Assembly: GCA_030377945.1 (NCBI GenBank)
Contig: JAUCGD010000201.1
Coordinates: 1 to 6,085 of the forward strand
Direction: 5' to 3'
DNA: 6,085 bases
Source of the DNA: Desulfobacterales bacterium HSG17
GTDB lineage: Bacteria; Desulfobacterota; Desulfobacteria; Desulfobacterales; Desulfococcaceae
In this document: positions 1 through 6,085 of the stretch, one piece after another
Numbering within the stretch: the stretch's first letter is position 1
Layout: each line of letters starts with the position of its first letter
Notes under the pieces: model-generated
Database searches by the model: none
What the model saw: the letters and a program-made list of their open reading frames with translations, nothing else
Told to the model about the DNA's origin: nothing
Position numbers and translations under genes: made by a program

Positions 1-94
1 TTAAATCCGTAATAATTCCGGCTTGATTAATATATGATAAAACCTGTATTTTAGTCTCGCTTAACGCAGGTGAGATCTGTGATTCAAATGTCAT
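1..94 (-). CDS. Possible N-terminus of a leftward gene, cut by the window edge
   Basis: The minus strand from ATG 94-92 to the window edge is open for 31 codons and starts MTFESQISPALSETKIQVL, continuing with SYINQAGIITDL. An in-frame stop (TGA at 112-110) lies just upstream, so this ATG is the only good start in view. The stretch resembles the first helices of a winged-helix DNA-binding domain, but 31 residues are too few to name a family. No strong Shine-Dalgarno sequence precedes it. A short palindrome (85-97) covers the start codon, which would fit an autoregulatory operator. The reading frame could also be open by chance. Confidence 0.35.
   Translation of the reverse strand, partial: MTFESQISPALSETKIQVLSYINQAGIITDL
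23..52 (+). promoter_or_regulatory. Weak sigma70-like promoter candidate
   Basis: TTGATT at 23-28 and TATTTT at 47-52 are separated by 18 bp, a loose match to the -35 and -10 consensus. Transcription would begin near 58-60, run through the inverted repeat at 119-168 and reach trmO. It lies inside the possible leftward reading frame, so if both are real they are antisense. The region is AT-rich, and such matches arise easily by chance. Confidence 0.2.
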
Positions 95-118
95 TTGGCT
101 GGTTTCAAATCAGTCACT

Positions 119-188
119 ACTAAGTACGGTAGGACAATTCTGGGGGGGATTTCGCTACCGTACTTAGTCTTTTTTTTGTTTTTCTTTT
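119..188 (+). terminator. Perfect 14-bp inverted repeat plus T tract (intrinsic terminator-like)
   Basis: The left arm ACTAAGTACGGTAG (119-132) is exactly complementary to the right arm CTACCGTACTTAGT (155-168). The 22-nt loop contains a run of seven G. After the right arm comes a T-rich tract to about 188, interrupted by only a few other bases, as in a Rho-independent terminator read rightward. The only visible gene to its left would read leftward, so it does not obviously end a gene. It may end a small RNA, attenuate trmO, or be a remnant of a small mobile repeat. The arms are AT-rich for a terminator stem, and the loop is long. Confidence 0.6.
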
Positions 189-220
189 TTCTACAGCATT
201 TTCATGTCATTGTAACACCC

Positions 221-940
221 ATGGAATCCTTTGATTTACAAACAATCGGAACTGTTCACAGTCCTTTTACCGAAAAGTTCGGTATACCGCGCCAAGCTGG
301 GTTAATTCCCAGCGTATCTGCGGTGATCGAAATGGAGCCTACAATTCCTTTAGAGAGTTTCCGTGGTCTGGAACAGTTTTCCCATATTTGGGTTGTTTTT
401 TTATTTCATAAAAACCTCAATCAAGGTTGGAAACCCATGGTCAGACCACCGCGCATGGGGGGAAACCGAAAATTGGGTGTATTTTCAACCCGCAGTGGAT
501 TTCGGCCCAATCCTGTTGGCATGAGTGTTATCCGTTTAAAAAAAATCGAATTTTTAAAAAAAAGAGTCAACCTGCACCTTCGGGGTGCCGACTTGATGGA
601 TCAAACCCCGGTTATTGATATCAAGCCGTATATACCATGGGCAGACAATATTCCGAATGCCAGAGGGGGGCAATTTCATGAAAAGGACCCTCACTGTGTA
701 AAGGTCATATTTGAACCGAATTGTGAAGCGATAATCCAGGAGATCGAAACTCTTGAATACTCTGAGTTTAGAGAAACTATTATTCAGATTCTAAAAAACG
801 ATCCACGCCCGGCTTATCTTCAGAATCAATCTGTGCCAAAAATTTATGGGTTCACATTCGGACGGTGGAACATTCGTTTTCAAGCCGACCTTGACACATT
901 ACATGTGATAGAACTTAAAGCCGATACGAAAACTTGTTGA
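221..940 (+). CDS. trmO: tRNA (N6-threonylcarbamoyladenosine(37)-N6)-methyltransferase TrmO
   Basis: This SAM-dependent enzyme methylates t6A at position 37 of tRNA-Thr to m6t6A, which tunes decoding of ACY codons. The 239-aa product is close to the usual TrmO length of about 235. The N-terminal TsaA-like beta-barrel domain (about residues 6-145) has the family signature: RPPRMGG (76-81+), GVFSTRSGFRPNPVGMSV (86-103) and TPVIDIKPYIPWAD (129-142). The C-terminal domain keeps DPRPAYLQ (194-201) and YGFTFGRWNIRF (209-220). The ATG at 221 is chosen because homology begins at once (MESFDLQTIGTVHSPF). The frame stays open upstream to a TTG at 95, but those 42 codons are the inverted repeat and T tract, giving a run of Phe, and are not protein-like. 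No clear Shine-Dalgarno sequence precedes 221. It appears to be transcribed alone or from a promoter upstream of the hairpin. Confidence 0.93.
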   Translation: MESFDLQTIGTVHSPFTEKFGIPRQAGLIPSVSAVIEMEPTIPLESFRGLEQFSHIWVVFLFHKNLNQGWKPMVRPPRMGGNRKLGVFSTRSGFRPNPVGMSVIRLKKIEFLKKRVNLHLRGADLMDQTPVIDIKPYIPWADNIPNARGGQFHEKDPHCVKVIFEPNCEAIIQEIETLEYSEFRETIIQILKNDPRPAYLQNQSVPKIYGFTFGRWNIRFQADLDTLHVIELKADTKTC

Positions 941-1009
941 AGCATGGAAATTTCTTCACTATGGTGAGCGTTTAAAACAATCTAAAATCCTGTCTACTGG
1001 TAATTTTAA

Positions 1010-1738
1010 ATGGTCCAAGAATCCTTCATACAATTTGAAACGCATCAACAAATTGCCGTTATCCGTATGAACCGTCCTGAAAAAAGGAATGCCCTGAACC
1101 AAGCACTGCTGGCAGGCCTTTTTACGGCCATTGAAAAATTTTCAAACGACGAAAATCTGAATGCCGCTATTCTTACCGGAAATGGGAATTCCTTCTGTGC
1201 TGGTTTGGATTTAAAGGCAGTCGGACAAGAAAATTTATTTGATCCCCGAGGAGATGGTCTCGACTTTCCCGACCTGATGACTGCGTGCTTAAAACCGATT
1301 ATCGGAGCTGTTAACGGACCCGCCATTACAGGTGGTTTTGAAATCGCGTTAAATTGCGATTTTTTAATCGCATCAGACACTGCCCTATTCGCGGATACCC
1401 ATGCCAAAGTAAAAATACACCCAGGTTGGGGAATGACGCAATTACTGCAGCAGGCCATCGGCCAACGACGGGCCAAACAAATGTCGTTTACGGCAGAGCC
1501 GATACATGCCAAGACAGCTCTTGAATGGGGGTTGGTAAATGAAGTCACAGCACCTATGGATTTGATGCCGCGTGCCATAGCCCTTGCAGAACAGATTGCT
1601 GCAAACGAGCCCAAAATGGTGGCCACCATAAAACAACTCATTGAAAATAAGAATAATTCATTCCTCAACGATTCCTTCCGAGCAGAACGACTTGGTTTTT
1701 ACAGCTTTGTCAGAAAAAATATGCCGACACACACTTAA
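1010..1738 (+). CDS. Enoyl-CoA hydratase/isomerase family (crotonase) protein, one catalytic Glu replaced
   Basis: The 242-aa product is a crotonase-fold protein acting on acyl-CoA thioesters in the cytoplasm. Visible marks are the N-terminal RMNRPEKRNALN (19-30), the first oxyanion-hole segment FCAGLDLKA (62-70), and the second, GPAITGGFEIALNCDFLIAS (103-122). E111 matches the first catalytic glutamate of rat mitochondrial hydratase (Glu144). The second (Glu164) would fall at H131 in FADTHAKVKIHPGWG (127-141), so a classical hydration reaction is doubtful. An isomerase, a different lyase activity or acyl-CoA binding are all possible. The protein is shorter than the usual 255-260 aa at its C-terminus, which ends VRKNMPTHT without the common EG..AF.EKR segment. 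No strong Shine-Dalgarno sequence is seen. The DUF3334 gene follows 23 nt later, so the two may be co-transcribed. Substrate is unknown. Confidence 0.88.
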   Translation: MVQESFIQFETHQQIAVIRMNRPEKRNALNQALLAGLFTAIEKFSNDENLNAAILTGNGNSFCAGLDLKAVGQENLFDPRGDGLDFPDLMTACLKPIIGAVNGPAITGGFEIALNCDFLIASDTALFADTHAKVKIHPGWGMTQLLQQAIGQRRAKQMSFTAEPIHAKTALEWGLVNEVTAPMDLMPRAIALAEQIAANEPKMVATIKQLIENKNNSFLNDSFRAERLGFYSFVRKNMPTHT

Positions 1739-1761
1739 TTATTATTTTTGGAGAATATATA

Positions 1762-2310
1762 ATGTCCGAATTATCCTCAATTGATTTAATCTGCGGTATT
1801 TTCTGCAAATCTGCAAAATCTGTACTGGAACGCAATACCAAACGAGACATTACCTTCTCGCCTACGATTCAGGATATACCCAAGGTCAGTTTGAAACCGG
1901 CCATCGGTTCTTTTGTGCAATTCACCGGAGATTATAACGGATTGGCGGTTTTCAATTTTTCAGCAGATGCCGCCATGCTTCTTTACAAAAGCTATATGAT
2001 GGGAATGGGCTTACCTGAAAATGAATTATCAAAGGAGTATACGTCGGATGAAGTGCCCAACACCATTGGTGAAATGACCAATCAAATCATGGGCCAAGCT
2101 ATGAGCCTGATTGAAGAAAAATATGAACTCAATTCGTATTGCGGCCAGCCCAAAGCCCTTTCCTTAAATTCAGCGTTAACCCTGAGTATTGACTCAGATT
2201 ATCGGGAAAATCGACGCATTGTGTTTCATATAGATAATTTCAGCTTCCAAATGGAAGTTGCCCTCGAAACCATTAAGTTCATTTCTATTGCATCGGTCTT
2301 GGGGAAATAA
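1762..2310 (+). CDS. DUF3334 / CheX-like protein
   Basis: The 182-aa cytoplasmic protein has no signal peptide or membrane segment. It resembles DUF3334 proteins, which share the fold of the CheC/CheX/FliY phosphatases that dephosphorylate CheY-P. Family-like stretches are TFSPTIQDIPKVSLKPAIGSF (31-51), VFNFSADAAM (63-72) and the helix SDEVPNTIGEMTNQIMGQ (95-112). In that helix E104-x2-N107 fits the E-x2-N phosphatase signature, whereas a full CheC would carry two such motifs. The C-terminal half (about 130-182) is predicted to be mainly beta strand. The start is well supported by GGAG at 1750-1753, eight bases before the ATG. No CheA, CheY, flagellar or receptor gene is nearby, so its partner cannot be inferred. 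The family match is from remembered motif similarity; phosphatase activity is inference. Confidence 0.8.
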   Translation: MSELSSIDLICGIFCKSAKSVLERNTKRDITFSPTIQDIPKVSLKPAIGSFVQFTGDYNGLAVFNFSADAAMLLYKSYMMGMGLPENELSKEYTSDEVPNTIGEMTNQIMGQAMSLIEEKYELNSYCGQPKALSLNSALTLSIDSDYRENRRIVFHIDNFSFQMEVALETIKFISIASVLGK

Positions 2311-2352
2311 ACCAATCACCTTCAAAGGGTAAAAAACCGATTAATGTCCGTC

Positions 2353-2383
2353 TATAAACTGCTTATAAAGTCCATTTATGGAC
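2353..2383. terminator. Palindromes in the convergent gap (weak bidirectional terminator candidate)
   Basis: The 65-nt gap between the two converging genes holds TATAA/TTATA arms (2353-2357 and 2363-2367) and a palindrome GTCCAT-TT-ATGGAC (2370-2383) that overlaps the MOSC stop codon. Neither is followed by a good T run, so this is only a candidate for ending transcription from either side. No better terminator is visible between 2311 and 2375. Confidence 0.25.
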
Positions 2384-2819
2384 AGGCACTGATTACATCC
2401 CCAACATTAATCCCCCCTCCCGTCAACACTCGTGCAAATACACCTTGAGTGGGCATGATGCAGTCCCCGGCCTGGTAATATATAGCACATCGGGTATGAC
2501 AGGTCTTCCCGATTTGAGTGATTTCAAGGATGGCCTCAGAACCCATCTGAAAACGAGTCCCCACCGGGATTTCGGGCCAGTCAATTCCTCTGGTAGCGAT
2601 GTTTTCCGCAAAATCCCCAAAACCGACGGATAATCCGGAGTCCTTTGCTTTCTCGATACTCTCGGCCGCAAGAAAGCTGACTTGCCGGTGCCACTCTCCG
2701 GCATGAGCATCGTCCGCCAATCCGTGATTTTCAATCAACCGGCTGGTTTTAATACATTTTTTCGGTGTTTTCTTTTTAGGACTGATAGCGATTGAAACGA
2801 TTTCTCCTATGATTTCCAT
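2376..2819 (-). CDS. MOSC domain-containing protein
   Basis: The 147-aa protein is a stand-alone MOSC (molybdenum cofactor sulfurase C-terminal) domain, a small beta-barrel that in characterised relatives carries sulfur or binds molybdenum cofactor for enzyme maturation. Family stretches are ENHGLADDAHAGEWHRQVSFL (30-50), FGDFAENIATRGIDWPEIPVG (67-87) and the Cys-rich GKTCHTRCAIYYQAGDCIMP (104-123), in which C107 is the best candidate for the sulfur-carrying cysteine. It ends with GVFARVLTGGGINVGDVI. The ATG at 2819 is preferred; a TTG four codons upstream (2831) is also in frame. Stand-alone MOSC proteins of this type often sit beside moaC or mogA genes, but none is in view here. It lies about 80 nt downstream of metW on the same strand, so read-through from the met operon is possible. 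Its exact role is unknown. Confidence 0.87.
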   Translation of the reverse strand: MEIIGEIVSIAISPKKKTPKKCIKTSRLIENHGLADDAHAGEWHRQVSFLAAESIEKAKDSGLSVGFGDFAENIATRGIDWPEIPVGTRFQMGSEAILEITQIGKTCHTRCAIYYQAGDCIMPTQGVFARVLTGGGINVGDVISACP

Positions 2820-2900
2820 ATATTCACCCAATTCTTCAAATATTAAGCTTCAAGAAATTGACGCTCCCGACAATAGTCGATTAGCAAACATTATAAATAA

Positions 2901-3488
2901 TCAGCCAATTAAAAATATACCATACTCCGCCAAACAATTTTCAAAATGCCGTATCGTACGCCCTTTATCCCGGACATGATTCATGGAAACACTATTAATC
3001 ACCCGAAAATTTAACTGCCTTGCAAAGGCTTCAAAATCTTTAATGGAAAGAACCCTGATATTGGGTGTCTCATGCCATTCATACGGCAACTGGCGAGTGA
3101 TGGGGGCATGCCCGGTCAACAACAATTGCAGGCGAACCCGCCAATGGCTGAAATTCGGAAAACTGACAATCCCTTGTTTCCCAATCCGCAGCATCTGCTT
3201 GATCACCCGGGCCGGTGAAAAAACTTGCTGCAGTGTTTGACTTAAAATCACATAATCAAAAGCATCGTTTGGAAAATCCGAGAGTTCGCTGTCAATATCA
3301 CCCTGCAACACGGAAATACCTTTTTCAATACAGGCCGCCACATCGTCTTCGTTGATTTCGATCCCGGAACCCCTCACCTGCTTTTGCATTGCCAGATTGT
3401 ATAAAAGATCTCCGTTGCCACATCCCAAGTCCAACACCCGGGAGCCAGGTTTGATCCAATCGGCAATTATCTTTAAATCATAACGCAC
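2901..3488 (-). CDS. metW: Methionine biosynthesis protein MetW
   Basis: MetW has a class I methyltransferase fold and is the usual partner of MetX; in some proteobacteria MetX needs it for activity. With GTG 3488 as start it is 195 aa, beginning MRYDLKIIADWIKPGSRVLD. Visible motifs are the SAM-binding loop VLDLGCGNG (18-26), the acidic end of strand 2 GIEI (42-45), QGDID (62-66), LSQTLQQV (82-89), VSFPNFSHW (108-116) and LPYEWHETPN (134-143), all typical of MetW. A GTG nine codons upstream (3515) is in frame but overlaps metX. The chosen start lies one base after the metX stop, with AGGG about ten bases before it, and gives an N-terminus matching the family. The arrangement implies translational coupling to metX. 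Whether it has any methyltransferase activity is not known from sequence. Confidence 0.93.
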   Translation of the reverse strand: MRYDLKIIADWIKPGSRVLDLGCGNGDLLYNLAMQKQVRGSGIEINEDDVAACIEKGISVLQGDIDSELSDFPNDAFDYVILSQTLQQVFSPARVIKQMLRIGKQGIVSFPNFSHWRVRLQLLLTGHAPITRQLPYEWHETPNIRVLSIKDFEAFARQLNFRVINSVSMNHVRDKGRTIRHFENCLAEYGIFLIG

Positions 3489-3489
3489 G

Positions 3490-4662
3490 TTATTCTTTTC
3501 CCTCGTTATATACACGATTTAAAAAACCACCCACCAGATTTTCCAATCGTTTGTTTGGAATCAAAAAAGCATCATGCCCGCAATCCGCATTAATTTCGCA
3601 AAAACTGGCATCCAGGCCGTTTTTTTTCAGGGCTTTGATAATAAGACGGGACTGATAGGTCGGGTAGAGCCAATCGGAAGTGAATGAGATGACCAGGAAT
3701 GTGGCTTTTGCTTTGCTAAACGCTTTGACGGCAGATCCATCCCCATGCTTCTGCTCCAGGTCAAAATAATCCGCCGCTCGTGTGATGTATAGAAAAGAAT
3801 TGGCATCAAAACGTTCCACAAATTTCTGCCCCTGATGCCGCAGATATGATTCCACCTGGAAATCCGCATCAAAATTAAAGGAAAAGGAAGATTTGTGCTG
3901 CAGGCGGCGATCAAATTTTTGTCGCATGGCTTCATCGGATAAATAGGTGATGTGCCCGATCATCCGTGCAACCGCAAGACCCAGTTCAGGTTTGTCTTGA
4001 TGGTAATAATTGCCGTTATTCCATTTGGGGTCAGCCATGATGGCTTGCCGGGCAACTTCATTAAAGGCGATGGTCTGGGCGGAATGGCGCGTCGTTGTAG
4101 CCAAAGGAATCGCGGAATAAACCATTTCCGGATAACGCACGGTCCATTCCAAAACCTGCATCCCACCGACTGATCCGCCAATGGCACATAATATTTTTTT
4201 TACACCCAAATGATCCATTAATTTCTTTTGGGCCGTGATCATGTCCCCGATGGTCACCAAAGGAAAATCCAAACCATAGGGCATACCGGAATCCGGATTA
4301 ATGTTACACGGACCGGTTGTTCCCATACAGCTCCCCAGAATATTGGTACACACCACAAAAAAGCGGTTTGTATCAATTGGTTTGCCGGGTCCCACCATAA
4401 AGTCCCACCAACCTGGTTTCTCGTCTTTTTGTGAATGCACCCCGGCCACATGGGCATCTCCGGAAAACGCATGCAAAATCAACACAGCATTATCGCCGGA
4501 TGGATCAAGCCTGCCATAGGACTCATAGGCAAGAGTCACCGGAGCCAATGCCTGACCGCTCTCAAGGGGCATGGATTCACCATTATCGGCAAAAGTGTAA
4601 TATTGTAGGCCTACCTCCCCTACACTATTCTCACCCTGAAATGCTTTTAAATTTCCACTCAT
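3490..4662 (-). CDS. metX: Homoserine O-acetyltransferase MetX
   Basis: The 390-aa alpha/beta-hydrolase-fold enzyme transfers an acyl group, most likely acetyl from acetyl-CoA, to homoserine in the cytoplasm. Family marks are HAFSGDAHVAG (64-74), GWWDFMVGPGKPIDT (84-98), CTNILGSCMGTTGP (105-118) and FPLVTIGDM (133-141). The nucleophile elbow is GGSVGGMQ with Ser164. The rest of the triad is probably Asp330 (FTSDWLYP) and His363 (CGHDAF). Length is normal for MetX. Some MetX proteins use succinyl-CoA, but the adjoining metY, which uses O-acetylhomoserine, supports acetyl; this is inference. The ATG at 4662 overlaps the metY stop codon as ATGA, with GGAAA just upstream inside metY, and metW follows after one base. 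The three genes are therefore almost certainly one transcript. Confidence 0.95.
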   Translation of the reverse strand: MSGNLKAFQGENSVGEVGLQYYTFADNGESMPLESGQALAPVTLAYESYGRLDPSGDNAVLILHAFSGDAHVAGVHSQKDEKPGWWDFMVGPGKPIDTNRFFVVCTNILGSCMGTTGPCNINPDSGMPYGLDFPLVTIGDMITAQKKLMDHLGVKKILCAIGGSVGGMQVLEWTVRYPEMVYSAIPLATTTRHSAQTIAFNEVARQAIMADPKWNNGNYYHQDKPELGLAVARMIGHITYLSDEAMRQKFDRRLQHKSSFSFNFDADFQVESYLRHQGQKFVERFDANSFLYITRAADYFDLEQKHGDGSAVKAFSKAKATFLVISFTSDWLYPTYQSRLIIKALKKNGLDASFCEINADCGHDAFLIPNKRLENLVGGFLNRVYNEGKE

Positions 4663-5912
4663 ATTTCCAAAGCCTGTTCCAAGTCTGCAATTATATCTTC
4701 ACTTGATTCAATTCCCACCGAAAGCCGCAAAAGATCCGGTGTAATCCCCAGTTCCTTTTTTTTCTCTTCAGTAAAAGAGATGAATTGGCTTGAATATGGA
4801 TGGATGATGAGCGTTTTGCAATCTCCCAAATTTGCCAGGTTATAAATTAAGTCTAAATGGTCAATCATTTTGAAGCATTCTTTTTGATCCGCCAGACCAA
4901 AACCCAATACACCGCCAAATCCTTTATTTCCAAAAATATGTTTCGCGGTTTCATGACACGGGTTAGATTCCAGGCCCGAATAATTCACCCAGCTGACTTT
5001 GGGATGTGCCGCTAAAAATTCAGCGACTGCCATTGCATTTTCCATGTGGCGGGCCATGCGAACTTCCAAAGTATCAAGCCCGATCATTGTGAGCCAGGCA
5101 TGAAAAGGTGCCATGGTGGTCCCAAAATGAATATGATGTTCCCGCCACAAGCGGTCTGTAAAAGCTAAGACGCCTTTACGTTCAACAAAGGCTGAGAAAT
5201 CAGAAAACTTTTCTGTTTCCCAGTTAAACTTACCGGCATCCACAACAATGCCGCCAATCGCATTGCCGTGGCCGGATAAATATTTTGTGGTGGAATGAAA
5301 CACAATATCAGCACCATGTTCAATGGGGCGACAAAGATATGGGGACGCAAGGGTATTATCAACCACCAAGGGGATGCCATGGCTGTGGGCAAGTTCCGCC
5401 AGGGCTTTAATATCCGGTACATCCATGGCCGGATTGCCGATGGTTTCAAAATACAGCAACCTTGTTTTGGCAGTGATCGCCTCAGCAACGGCGGCAAGAT
5501 CCGTCATGTCGGTTAAATGCGCTGAAATACCATATTGGGGTAGAATATTTGTAAATAATAAATATGTGGACACAAATAGCGAACGAGAGGCAACCAGCTC
5601 ATCACCAGCTCGTAAAAGCGTCATACAGGCGCCCGAAACAGCCGCCATCCCTGAAGAGACGGCAATGGCGGCCGCTCCACCCTCCAGGTCTGCTATTTTG
5701 TCTTGCAATACGTTATTGGTGGGATTGGACAACCGCATATAGATATGATCCCCGGTCTGACCAGCAAAGGAATCGGATAAATTTTGGGCAGTCATATGGC
5801 TGTGTGCGGCTGACTGATAAATGGGTGGAAGACTGGCTCCGTTCCAATCCTCAGTTTTTTGGCCGGAATGAATAACTTTGGTTCCAAATTGATAATTTTT
5901 AGTATTTGCCAT
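4659..5912 (-). CDS. metY: O-acetylhomoserine aminocarboxypropyltransferase (sulfhydrylase) MetY
   Basis: This PLP-dependent enzyme of the Cys/Met metabolism family makes homocysteine from O-acetylhomoserine and sulfide. The 417-aa product starts MANTKNYQFGTKVIHSGQ. Visible residues are YMRLSNPTNN (58-67, whose Tyr and Arg contact the PLP phosphate of the neighbouring subunit), AVSSGMAA (84-91), the PLP-ring aspartate in VVDNTLASPYL (183-193), the Schiff-base lysine K210 in HSTTKYLSGHGNAIGG, and the substrate-carboxylate arginine R396 in LLRLSVGIE. ATG 5912 is chosen because AGGA lies nine bases upstream and homology begins there; the frame stays open another 56 codons upstream without protein-like sequence. 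Relatives include cystathionine gamma-synthase and methionine gamma-lyase, but the downstream metX favours MetY. It is the first gene of the metYXW operon. Confidence 0.93.
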   Translation of the reverse strand: MANTKNYQFGTKVIHSGQKTEDWNGASLPPIYQSAAHSHMTAQNLSDSFAGQTGDHIYMRLSNPTNNVLQDKIADLEGGAAAIAVSSGMAAVSGACMTLLRAGDELVASRSLFVSTYLLFTNILPQYGISAHLTDMTDLAAVAEAITAKTRLLYFETIGNPAMDVPDIKALAELAHSHGIPLVVDNTLASPYLCRPIEHGADIVFHSTTKYLSGHGNAIGGIVVDAGKFNWETEKFSDFSAFVERKGVLAFTDRLWREHHIHFGTTMAPFHAWLTMIGLDTLEVRMARHMENAMAVAEFLAAHPKVSWVNYSGLESNPCHETAKHIFGNKGFGGVLGFGLADQKECFKMIDHLDLIYNLANLGDCKTLIIHPYSSQFISFTEEKKKELGITPDLLRLSVGIESSEDIIADLEQALEI

Positions 5913-5922
5913 GTAAAGACAT

Positions 5923-5940
5923 CCTTTTTTCAAAGAAAGG
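5923..5940 (-). promoter_or_regulatory. Small hairpin covering the metY Shine-Dalgarno sequence
   Basis: Read on the minus strand, CCTTT (5940-5936) can pair with AAAGG (5927-5923), with one further pair after a mismatch and a four-base loop. The GG of this right arm is part of the AGGA ribosome binding site of metY. Pairing would hide the site and could tune translation, but the stem has only two G-C pairs and would be only marginally stable. A second short hairpin, AAAGC-6 nt-GCTTT, lies upstream at 5972-5987. Neither matches a known SAM riboswitch. Confidence 0.25.
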
Positions 5941-6005
5941 TTAGACTGCTTTAATGGTTCTTCGAATTGACAAAGCCAATTTGCTTTTAGTACATGCCTT
6001 GACCA

Positions 6006-6033
6006 AGTATAGAAACGAAAATTTGTAAAACAA
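6006..6033 (-). promoter_or_regulatory. Candidate sigma70 promoter of the metYXW operon
   Basis: On the minus strand TTGTTT (6033-6028) and TATACT (6011-6006) are separated by 16 bp, a reasonable -35/-10 pair. Transcription would start near 5999, giving a leader of roughly 85-90 nt before metY. A second -10-like TATAAT lies near 6070 with its -35 partly or wholly outside the window. The region is AT-rich, so the call is tentative. Confidence 0.35.
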
Positions 6034-6085
6034 GCTTTTTCTATTCTTTTCATATAGCTTATCGTGATTATATTGATCATTCGAA

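Noticed and set aside
95..220. A 42-codon N-terminal extension of TrmO from TTG 95, with a hydrophobic Phe-rich stretch resembling a membrane segment
   Set aside because: The codons are the inverted repeat and its T tract, and TrmO homology begins exactly at ATG 221. The Phe run comes from the poly-T, not from a signal or membrane segment.
1045..1668. A 207-codon open frame on the minus strand inside the crotonase gene
   Set aside because: It lies wholly antisense to a clear enoyl-CoA hydratase family gene, its translation is rich in Ser/Ala/Arg without family motifs, and it has no supporting start context.
2820..2900. A terminator between metW and the MOSC gene
   Set aside because: A short CGAC-TATT-GTCG hairpin is present, but no T run follows it in the direction of transcription, so I could not support a terminator or decide whether the MOSC gene belongs to the met operon.
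5323..5742. A 139-codon plus-strand open frame within metY
   Set aside because: It is antisense to well-conserved PLP-enzyme coding sequence and shows low-complexity Ala/Ser content with no recognisable motif.
5913..6080. A 56-codon N-terminal extension of MetY
   Set aside because: MetY proteins normally begin where ATG 5912 does, and a ribosome binding site lies just before it. The extension contains the candidate promoter and hairpins and does not resemble a protein domain.
1..6085. CRISPR array, tRNA, rRNA, IS element or phage genes
   Set aside because: No regularly spaced repeats, tRNA cloverleaf, rRNA-like stretch, transposase or phage protein was seen on either strand by reading.

Overview
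The window is an ordinary-looking bacterial chromosome segment of low to moderate GC (roughly 43%). It carries two convergent gene groups and the first codons of a possible gene at the left edge. The mix of a metY-metX-metW methionine operon, a MOSC protein of the molybdenum-cofactor type, a lone CheX-like DUF3334 protein and an acyl-CoA enzyme would fit a Desulfobacterota (deltaproteobacterial) genome. That assignment is inference from gene content only; no 16S rRNA or other marker is present. There is no sign of phage, IS element, CRISPR array, tRNA or rRNA.

Left edge (1-220): a possible leftward gene, cut off by the window, starts at 94. Between it and trmO lies a perfect 14-bp inverted repeat followed by a long T tract. 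This looks like a rightward intrinsic terminator, but it sits in the 5' leader of trmO and is the most unexplained structure in the window.

Rightward block (221-2310): trmO (tRNA t6A37 N6-methyltransferase), then a crotonase-fold enoyl-CoA hydratase/isomerase family protein in which one of the two usual catalytic glutamates is a histidine. A CheX-like DUF3334 protein follows 23 nt downstream. The last two genes are probably co-transcribed.

Leftward block (5912 down to 2376): metY, metX and metW form a very tight operon. metY and metX overlap by 4 nt (ATGA), and metX and metW are separated by 1 nt if the GTG at 3488 is the metW start. Together they make homocysteine: MetX (with MetW as its partner) acylates homoserine, and MetY replaces the acetyl group with sulfide. 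A MOSC-domain protein follows metW after about 80 nt and ends facing the DUF3334 gene in a 65-nt convergent gap.

The met operon leader (about 5913-6000) has a candidate promoter and small hairpins, one over the metY Shine-Dalgarno sequence, but no recognisable SAM riboswitch. No clearly new multi-gene system was found. The observations most worth checking are the inverted repeat and T tract ahead of trmO, the Glu-to-His change in the crotonase, and the orphan CheX-like protein.
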